This document shows positions 14,281 through 18,756 of a stretch of DNA of 18,756 nt, piece after piece. The position numbers were made by a program, and so were the translations under genes. The stretch lies in the NCBI GenBank assembly GCA_027016355.1, contig JALWAF010000167.1, positions 1 through 18,756 of the forward strand, in the 5' to 3' direction. The stretch is from Candidatus Moraniibacteriota bacterium. GTDB taxonomy: Bacteria > Patescibacteriota > Minisyncoccia > Moranbacterales > GCA-2747515. Position 1 is the stretch's first letter. Each line of letters starts with the position of its first letter. A model generated the notes under the pieces. The model was given only the letters and a program-made list of their open reading frames with translations, was not told where the DNA came from and ran no database searches.

Positions 14281-14874
14281 TTAATACAGATTATTAGACG
14301 TAATATAATACATTACATCATTATTGATAAGATGTCCAGTGGCTTGTCCCTTTGCAATACACTCCCGTGCCATAGTCCCGGAACCAAAAATATTAGAAAT
14401 TCCAACTAGTCGCGAGTGCGGCGGCAAATCATTGCGAGACACATGATATCCAGGTCGTTGCAAAATCAAAAAATTAAGATTTTGCCAAATTTCATCACCT
14501 CTTGTCCATACACGTTGAATCTCCGAGACACCATTTTGCCCACCTTCAATTATGTCACCTCCTACAATATGCCAAATTTCACCATCCAAAAACCTATCTT
14601 CATATCTCTTTTGCAAAAGATATGTTGGAGTGTATGTGTCATAATCAATATCATAATAATCAACTTCAACACCCTCCACGTTTGATAATGCAATTTCTAA
14701 CATATTTTTGCGATGTACTGGTGCAATAATATTTGCCGATGGTTTATCTGAACGCAAACCACACGGCACAACAATCAATACATCAAAAAATCGTTTCATG
14801 TATTCAATAATTTGAATGTGATGTATACAGGGAGGATTAAAACTGCCACCAAAAACACCAATTATTTTTTTCAT
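14281..14874 (-). CDS. nadD: NadD-type nicotinate/nicotinamide mononucleotide adenylyltransferase
   Basis: A 197-residue nucleotidyltransferase expected to adenylate NaMN (or NMN) with ATP, the penultimate NAD step. The N-terminal GGSFNPPCIHH (9-19) is the ATP-binding (T/H)xGH-type motif, with HH in place of GH. A central WHIVGGD (101-107) matches the NadD IxGxD core, and the C-terminal SGTMAR (165-170) corresponds to the ISSTxIR motif. The length is typical (about 190-215). The ATG at 14874 has AAGGTG 6 bases upstream; the longer start at 14892 has no binding site. It forms its own unit with the 14203-14248 terminator and lies one gene from pncA, consistent with a nicotinate salvage route. 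Specificity for NaMN over NMN cannot be read here. Confidence 0.8.
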   Translation of the reverse strand: MKKIIGVFGGSFNPPCIHHIQIIEYMKRFFDVLIVVPCGLRSDKPSANIIAPVHRKNMLEIALSNVEGVEVDYYDIDYDTYTPTYLLQKRYEDRFLDGEIWHIVGGDIIEGGQNGVSEIQRVWTRGDEIWQNLNFLILQRPGYHVSRNDLPPHSRLVGISNIFGSGTMARECIAKGQATGHLINNDVMYYITSNNLY

Positions 14875-15015
14875 GATCACACCTTTATTCATAAAACTTT
14901 AAAAGAACTTTTTCATTCCAAAAACATATTTATTTTAGAATGGAAATAGCATATCCAAATATAAACTTTGATACACAATTTCTGTAATTTAAAGAAATAT
15001 CAAAAATATTTATAT

Positions 15016-15049
15016 ATCCAGTATGCAAAAATTATTTTGCATACTGGAT
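15016..15049 (-). terminator. Hairpin terminator after pncA
   Basis: A 15-bp perfect stem (arm ATCCAGTATGCAAAA, loop ATTA) 15 bases after the pncA stop. The tail on the minus strand is AT-rich (ATATAAATATTTTTG) rather than a clean T-run. Confidence 0.75.
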
Positions 15050-15064
15050 TGTTTAGCAATAAAC

Positions 15065-15727
15065 TTACTGTGCAATAATTTGAGTGGCAGACTCTACAAT
15101 CACAGCTCCTGCATCTTGCATTTCATTAATGGCTTTTTCCGTACTGTCTGGAGCTATGCCACGACAAGCCCCCAGATTTAGAATTACTCTAAAACCGGCA
15201 CGAAGTAACTGCAACACCGTTAATTTCACGCAAAAATCAGTAGCCAGCCCACCAACAATCACAGTATCCATGCCTTGTACTTGCATCCACTCAATAACAC
15301 CAGTAGATATTTTATCCCCAAGGTCGTGGTAACATGCTCCATACGGATGCATATCTCTCTCAACACCCTTATAAATAAGAAAATCATACTCTTCCGGTTT
15401 TGGCAGACCGGCAATTAGTTCAAAACCAAATGTACCGGGTACGCCATGCATAAACCACTTTAAATCAATATTTGGGAAATTTGCAAAACGTCCCTCCAAA
15501 GGCTGAGCCAATTCTTTCAGCTCTTCCGTTTTCCAATAAGCATTTGCAGGATGAGCGTCCTTAGATGCGACTCGTTTTATTGCTTTTTTTGCACCCGCAT
15601 TAAGCTCCTCAACAATGTCCTCACCACCTTCGACAGCCAATTCATCTGGACACCTGGGTGTAAAACAATACATTGCATCCACATCAAACGCTACCGTCCT
15701 TGATTTTTGTACATACACCTTTTCCAT
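15065..15727 (-). CDS. pncA: Nicotinamidase (isochorismatase family)
   Basis: A 220-residue cytoplasmic amidohydrolase converting nicotinamide to nicotinate for NAD salvage. The full catalytic triad is visible: Asp15 in FDVDAMYCFTP, Lys120 in IYKG and Cys166 in GLATDFCV. The metal-binding Asp57 and His59 in KDAHP and the WFMHGVPGTFGFEL segment (His94) complete the nicotinamidase pattern. Length is typical. Three in-frame starts sit together (GTG 15733, ATG 15730, ATG 15727); the last has the best spacing (7 bases) from GGAGG. Transcription is expected from cassette copy 2 (promoter 15949-15977), giving a leader of about 215 bases that contains palindrome 3. The gene appears somewhat less AT-rich than nadD. 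Another isochorismatase-type hydrolase is possible but less likely given these motifs. Confidence 0.88.
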   Translation of the reverse strand: MEKVYVQKSRTVAFDVDAMYCFTPRCPDELAVEGGEDIVEELNAGAKKAIKRVASKDAHPANAYWKTEELKELAQPLEGRFANFPNIDLKWFMHGVPGTFGFELIAGLPKPEEYDFLIYKGVERDMHPYGACYHDLGDKISTGVIEWMQVQGMDTVIVGGLATDFCVKLTVLQLLRAGFRVILNLGACRGIAPDSTEKAINEMQDAGAVIVESATQIIAQ

Positions 15728-15819
15728 CATCACTCCTCCACTTCATAATTGATTTAACATAGATATAATTTTGTTACTTATTCATTATTAATGAACGTTT
15801 GTGTAAAGGCTACTTTTTT

Positions 15820-15847
15820 GTAGAGGACGGACATGTCCGTCCCCTAC
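15820..15847. repeat. REP-like 28-bp palindrome 3
   Basis: Arms GTAGAGGACGGACA and TGTCCGTCCCCTAC, with one mismatch that would be a G-U pair in plus-strand RNA. It lies in the expected pncA leader, 7 bases from cassette copy 2. Confidence 0.85.
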
Positions 15848-15854
15848 GCTCAAG

Positions 15855-15992
15855 TTTTAACTAATTTGCTGTCTAACTATCTTATATGATTTTTATAATT
15901 GACAGACTTTAGTTATTTACTTAGTGTATCTTTCACACTTCTAACTACATCCTAGCACACCTTTCAAATCGTGTCAAGTCTACACTAAGTAT
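15855..15992. repeat. 138-bp promoter cassette, copy 2
   Basis: Direct repeat of 14047-14184 with one mismatch. As at copy 1, a 28-bp palindrome follows within 10 bases on the transcribed side. Confidence 0.9.
15949..15977 (-). promoter_or_regulatory. Promoter in cassette copy 2, driving pncA
   Basis: Perfect TTGACA (15972-15977), 17 bases, extended -10 TGC-TAGGAT (15949-15954). About 220 bases before the pncA start. Confidence 0.7.
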
Positions 15993-16011
15993 CTCTATGA
16001 GCAACTTCGGC

Positions 16012-16051
16012 AAAATAAAAACAGGAGTCATCCCAAAAGGGATATCTCCTG
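16012..16051 (-). terminator. Intrinsic terminator after the zinc-finger gene
   Basis: CAGGAG/CTCCTG outer and ATCCC/GGGAT inner pairs are followed by TTTTTATTTT on the minus strand. Confidence 0.85.
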
Positions 16052-16083
16052 ATGCTTTCAGTTTATATATTATATATAAAAAA

Positions 16084-16284
16084 TTAACGAGGAACTTTTA
16101 CTGTACCGATTCCTCCACAGAGCAAACAGCACTCTTCATGCTTCCCTACATGACCTGTGCCATTACATGCAACGCATGTTCTTAAGCACGTGTCAGTGCT
16201 ATCTTCATCTACTGAAACCAGTTCAATTCCTGGTCCTCCGCCACACCGCTTCTCCATTCCAATGTTTTCCCAGTCATCTGACAT
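16084..16284 (-). CDS. Small DnaJ-type zinc-finger protein
   Basis: A 66-residue protein. Two CxxCxGxG motifs, CVACNGTG (37-44) and CLLCGGIG (53-60), would bind one zinc ion, equal to half of the DnaJ central zinc finger (which has four motifs). There are extra Cys residues at 14, 33 and 52. The N-terminus is acidic and Gly-containing with no other domain. The ATG at 16284 has a GGAG 6 bases upstream; an ATG at 16296 would add four residues but lacks a binding site. It lies 26 bases after the tautomerase-like gene and shares its promoter and terminator. It could aid protein folding or RNA binding; a link to the J-domain kinase 1.4 kb away is speculative. Confidence 0.65.
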   Translation of the reverse strand: MSDDWENIGMEKRCGGGPGIELVSVDEDSTDTCLRTCVACNGTGHVGKHEECCLLCGGIGTVKVPR

Positions 16285-16310
16285 GTTCAGCTCCATTATT
16301 TAATTAGATT

Positions 16311-16676
16311 TTATTCTCCTATCTTGCACTCGGTAAATCCGTTGCTCGACATCTCTCTGAGCCAAACACCAAAATGAACATCTTTCAAGTCTGGACAATA
16401 TTCCAACATTCGTCGACACAATTTAGCAGAGTCTTTATCATTAAGCGTTCTGCTTTGCTTGCCAACATCAATCACAAATTCCAATGGCAATAAATTGTCG
16501 CAGAATTGTAGATGATGTTTAGGAATGATTTTAGGAATAATGGCAATATCTTTAATTGGATACTGCAAAAATTCAGCACCCAGGGCATTGCGAATCGCAA
16601 GCTTGTTACTACTACTGCGCATTACACTGGCCACATCTTCATTTGTTTCTGCAAATACTGCTGTAATGTGTGGCAT
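16311..16676 (-). CDS. Tautomerase-superfamily-like small protein
   Basis: A 121-residue protein starting MPHITAVF. After Met removal this gives an N-terminal proline, the catalytic base of 4-oxalocrotonate tautomerase, CHMI and MIF enzymes. The middle LEFVIDVGKQSRTLNDKDSAKLC stretch (about 65-87) resembles the strand-helix of CHMI-type members, and the C-terminal VHFGVWLREMSSNGF (about 99-113) recalls the MIF C-terminal strand. Length fits the CHMI/MIF subgroup. The match is by pattern only, so the assignment is tentative; otherwise it is a conserved hypothetical protein. AGGAGG precedes the ATG, and a strong promoter lies at 16732-16760. It is the first gene of a two-gene unit with the zinc-finger protein. 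Confidence 0.5.
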   Translation of the reverse strand: MPHITAVFAETNEDVASVMRSSSNKLAIRNALGAEFLQYPIKDIAIIPKIIPKHHLQFCDNLLPLEFVIDVGKQSRTLNDKDSAKLCRRMLEYCPDLKDVHFGVWLREMSSNGFTECKIGE

Positions 16677-16731
16677 TTGTTCCTCCTACTTGTTAATATT
16701 TTATCTTTCTGTTAAAAAACTACGACGCTTA

Positions 16732-16760
16732 AATATACTAGAAAAATCCTATTTTGTCAA
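16732..16760 (-). promoter_or_regulatory. Promoter of the tautomerase-like/zinc-finger unit
   Basis: Perfect TTGACA (16755-16760), 17 bases, TATATT (16732-16737, 5 of 6). The best promoter match in the window. Confidence 0.75.
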
Positions 16761-16802
16761 TATCTCGTGAAAATTATTTATCAAATCATTCCACAAATTA
16801 AC

Positions 16803-16830
16803 GTAGTGGTCAGACATGTCTGACCACTAC
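16803..16830. repeat. REP-like 28-bp palindrome 4
   Basis: Perfect palindrome with arm GTAGTGGTCAGACA, between the HD-gene terminator and the 16732-16760 promoter. Confidence 0.85.
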
Positions 16831-16867
16831 AAGTTTCAAACAAACCTTATTTGTGACAGTACTCAAG

Positions 16868-16889
16868 TGTTAAAAAATGTTTTTTAACA
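16868..16889. repeat. 10-bp inverted repeat with 2-base spacer
   Basis: TGTTAAAAAA and TTTTTTAACA flank TG. It lies between the HD-gene terminator and palindrome 4. It could be an operator or an auxiliary termination hairpin. Confidence 0.5.
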
Positions 16890-16931
16890 AAATAACAATA
16901 ACCGCTTTAAAATAATTATCTTGAAGCGGTT
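16885..16931 (-). terminator. Terminator after the HD-domain gene
   Basis: AACCGCTT pairs with AAGCGGTT (16900-16907 with 16924-16931), 4 bases after the stop. The minus-strand tail is ATTGTTATTTTG, T-rich but broken; the plus-strand side has a cleaner T-run. Confidence 0.65.
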
Positions 16932-16935
16932 TTTT

Positions 16936-17568
16936 CTATTTTTTGTTCAATTTTAAAATAGATCTTTTGAGATTTTTTCTTGCTTGTTGCTCATATCTAT
17001 TTTTGAAATAACTCGTGAGAAAAATACTTGGTCGATTATTCAAAAAATTAGACAAAATTTCAGTTCTTTCTTTTCGAAATGTCAGCTCTTCTACCCAGGC
17101 ATATTCTTTTCTGACATCGCTTTCATATTTATCAAACACATCTTGCGGTTGTGCAAGAATAAATAGGTCAGCATCAAGTCCAAAGGCAATATCCTCATCA
17201 TGCGGATTTTGCCTATGATCGTGATAGATAATTGCTTTGGTAACTTTTTTCACCACTCTGGCATTGACACCATATTTAGACAAAAATTCTTTAGCATACT
17301 CAGCACTTTTGATATCATCACTTCTGTGGAAGTTCATCACAGCATCATGCAACATCAACTGCCACAATACACTAATCGGATCTTTGACTTGATACACAAT
17401 ATGATCAAAAAAAGTATATACACAAAATTTGATGTGACCATCAAGCGTATGATAATATCGTTTTGGTCTATTGTATTTAGCTACAAGCTCTCGAAATCCA
17501 TTTTGATAATTACCGTTACAGCCACTATATCTCCACAATGTTTTGAATTTTTCTTCTAAATAATTCAT
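16936..17568 (-). CDS. HD-superfamily metal-dependent phosphohydrolase (COG4339-like)
   Basis: A 210-residue soluble protein. The pattern YNRPKRYYHTLDGHI (32-46, His40 and His45), LMLHDAV (71-77, His74-Asp75), a SAEYAKEFL helix (88-96) and DADLFIL (132-138) matches the 'predicted metal-dependent HD phosphohydrolase' family, whose members hydrolyse phosphate esters of unknown identity. The C-terminal third is basic and helical. The ATG at 17568 is chosen because GGAGG sits 8 bases upstream; the longer GTG start at 17577 would overlap the binding site. It follows the CoA-synthase-like gene by 60 bases, with palindrome 5 between them, and is probably co-transcribed. A nucleotide substrate would fit the cofactor context (inference). 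Confidence 0.75.
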   Translation of the reverse strand: MNYLEEKFKTLWRYSGCNGNYQNGFRELVAKYNRPKRYYHTLDGHIKFCVYTFFDHIVYQVKDPISVLWQLMLHDAVMNFHRSDDIKSAEYAKEFLSKYGVNARVVKKVTKAIIYHDHRQNPHDEDIAFGLDADLFILAQPQDVFDKYESDVRKEYAWVEELTFRKERTEILSNFLNNRPSIFLTSYFKNRYEQQARKNLKRSILKLNKK

Positions 17569-17592
17569 TATACACACCTCCTTTTGTTTTAT

Positions 17593-17620
17593 GTAGAGAC
17601 GCGATTAATCGCGTCTCTAC
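17593..17620. repeat. REP-like 28-bp palindrome 5
   Basis: Perfect palindrome with arm GTAGAGACGCGATT, in the gap between the CoA-synthase-like and HD genes. No T-run follows, so it is not a standard terminator. Confidence 0.85.
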
Positions 17621-17628
17621 GATTTTCA

Positions 17629-18663
17629 TTACAGATGTTTACAAAAATCAACAACTCGTTCACGCAGTTTTTCTATACTGCAATTAGTGTCAACAACTCT
17701 CAAGTTCAAGTTTTCACGCTTACAAATATCGCGTGATTCTTGCAAATCAGGAATTACGTTAGTCAATACTTTATGCTTAGATGTACCACGATTATCTAGT
17801 CTCTTATGACTAGTATCATCATCACAATTGACATAAATAATCTTATTACCAAGATACTTATACATATCTTTACCCAGTCTCAATCCATATGGCACTTCCA
17901 AAAAAATATCACTATTTCTAGGAACTTGTCTAAGACGTTTTCGCAATGAATTAAACCATTCTTTTGCAATCACTCGCGATACTTCTGCATCATTTTCAGA
18001 AACCAACTTGACCAAATCTGCATTTTTACCAAACGTACTGTGCAGAATTGGACGAATTTCTTTTGAACATTCATCTGTGTCAATCCAAATATTTTGAGGA
18101 CTAGTATCAGATACCATTTTCAAAAAAGTACTTTTGCCACAACCTGGGCGACCCACAACCATAAAAACATTTCTCACATCCAACTCTCTCTCAATGAGAA
18201 TCGACACGACTCCAGGCGCAACGTACGAAGCAAGTGTCTGAAAATCAAGGTTGTCAATTGCGCGTCTTGCCTTCGTGGCAGAAACTGTGACAAAATCTTC
18301 TTTTGCCCAAATGTAGAAAATCTTATCAATGCCAAATTGTTCCTTATTGATTTTCATCACATGTCGCTCATGCTCCATATCATCTTCACATCTGATTCCC
18401 CGAATCATAACAACATCCGAAAAATCAAATCTACCATGAGCTTGTGCAAATGTCACAACCTCCACATTACTCGGCAAATTATAATATTGCCACATATTTA
18501 CACACTCCTCTTCACTAAACCACCGCGTCTTATCTTTTTCTTCATTGGTAGAACAAATGATTGTAACTTTTGGCAAAATTCTACTTGCTTCTTTCACAAT
18601 TGCAAAATGTCCATATGTTGGTGGTGAAAAAACTCCCGGAAAAATAAATTGCCCACTCATCAT
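17629..18663 (-). CDS. PPAT-DPCK fusion, CoA synthase-like
   Basis: A 344-residue two-domain enzyme. Residues ~5-155 match phosphopantetheine adenylyltransferase (CoaD): FPGVFSPPTYGH (8-19), Lys near 43-45 before a FSEEE helix, IRGIRCEDDMEHE (87-99, the RGLRxxxDFEYE signature) and SATKAR (128-133) for the SSS/T-R end motif. Residues ~164-344 form a P-loop kinase with GRPGCGKS (171-178), IDTDE (194-198), VPYGLRLGK in the PLLFE position and a VNCDDDTSHKRLDNRG block, all in the order of dephospho-CoA kinase (CoaE). Together they would convert phosphopantetheine to CoA, as in eukaryotic COASY; bacteria normally have separate enzymes. A NadR-like NMNAT-kinase is the alternative, but the RGIR motif favours CoaD. 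GGAGG lies 5 bases before the ATG. The upstream promoter is partly outside the window. Confidence 0.7.
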   Translation of the reverse strand: MMSGQFIFPGVFSPPTYGHFAIVKEASRILPKVTIICSTNEEKDKTRWFSEEECVNMWQYYNLPSNVEVVTFAQAHGRFDFSDVVMIRGIRCEDDMEHERHVMKINKEQFGIDKIFYIWAKEDFVTVSATKARRAIDNLDFQTLASYVAPGVVSILIERELDVRNVFMVVGRPGCGKSTFLKMVSDTSPQNIWIDTDECSKEIRPILHSTFGKNADLVKLVSENDAEVSRVIAKEWFNSLRKRLRQVPRNSDIFLEVPYGLRLGKDMYKYLGNKIIYVNCDDDTSHKRLDNRGTSKHKVLTNVIPDLQESRDICKRENLNLRVVDTNCSIEKLRERVVDFCKHL

Positions 18664-18756
18664 TATTACCTCCTTGTAATATTAATACATCATCTATTGT
18701 TAAATAACTAAATCTACGATACACTAAAACAGTGATAAAAATCGTCAGAAATATAA

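Larger units (their letters stand above)
15728..16083. other. 356-bp spacer upstream of pncA
   Basis: No gene seen. It contains the pncA ribosome binding site, palindrome 3 (15820-15847), copy 2 of the 138-bp promoter cassette (15855-15992) and the terminator of the zinc-finger gene (16012-16051). Confidence 0.75.

Noticed and set aside
13829..17620. CRISPR array from the five palindromes
   Set aside because: The units are palindromes of different sequence at irregular distances with genes between them; there is no direct repeat-spacer pattern and no cas gene.
18094..18627. A 177-codon open frame on the plus strand
   Set aside because: Antisense to the CoA-synthase-like gene, which has clear motifs and a GGAGG start; the plus frame has neither.
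17629..18663. NadR-type NMN adenylyltransferase/ribosylnicotinamide kinase
   Set aside because: The domain order fits, but the RGIR-D-E and SATK motifs and the IDTDE/VPYG order fit CoaD and CoaE better. Kept as the alternative.
1..18756. tRNA, rRNA or recoded (TGA = Gly) genetic code
   Set aside because: No tRNA-like T-loop or rRNA stretch was noticed, and TGA serves as a genuine stop, for example at 3253-3255.

Overview
The window is AT-rich bacterial DNA with 17 protein genes. All lie on the minus strand, with short intergenic gaps, strong AGGAGG-type ribosome binding sites, TGA used as a stop, and compact intrinsic terminators. Small size, many solitary cofactor-salvage enzymes, a CoA-synthase fusion and REP-like palindromes are compatible with a reduced-genome lineage such as Patescibacteria/CPR. 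That placement is an inference, since no rRNA, tRNA or ribosomal protein gene is present.

Reading in the direction of transcription (high to low coordinates), the first part (18.7-14.2 kb) is a cofactor and salvage region. It holds a PPAT-DPCK (CoA synthase-like) fusion, an HD-domain phosphohydrolase, a tautomerase-like small protein with a DnaJ-type zinc-finger miniprotein, a nicotinamidase (pncA) and a NadD-type adenylyltransferase. Only this part and the spacer after it contain the five 28-bp palindromes with constant GTAG...CTAC ends, and a 138-bp promoter-bearing cassette present twice (one mismatch).

The second part (13.7-8.6 kb) appears to be one operon: a J-domain/protein-kinase protein with a degenerate catalytic loop, a vWA + YfaP-like protein, a truncated pyruvate-kinase-like TIM barrel, and a PurA homologue with a remodelled substrate loop. 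It is preceded by a 607-bp noncoding stretch with a promoter, structured RNA potential and a terminator. The kinase + vWA + small-molecule-enzyme logic recalls Ter-type stress systems, but no TerC or TerD is seen here.

The third part (8.5-0.1 kb) is envelope and ATPase oriented: a ClpP-like serine protease coupled to a rhomboid protease, an MscS-type channel, a long coiled-coil protein, an unknown 350-residue protein translationally coupled to an AAA+ ATPase, and a DUF6638-like protein. Most are separate transcription units, each with its own promoter and terminator.

The first 101 bases are an exact inverted copy of 3896-3996, inside the 350-residue gene. This most likely marks a chimeric contig end, so the last residues of the DUF6638-like protein are probably artificial. 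The best candidates for an undescribed system are the kinase-vWA-PK-PurA operon and the neighbouring DUF6638/AAA/coiled-coil/MscS module, possibly acting together in a membrane- or stress-linked response.
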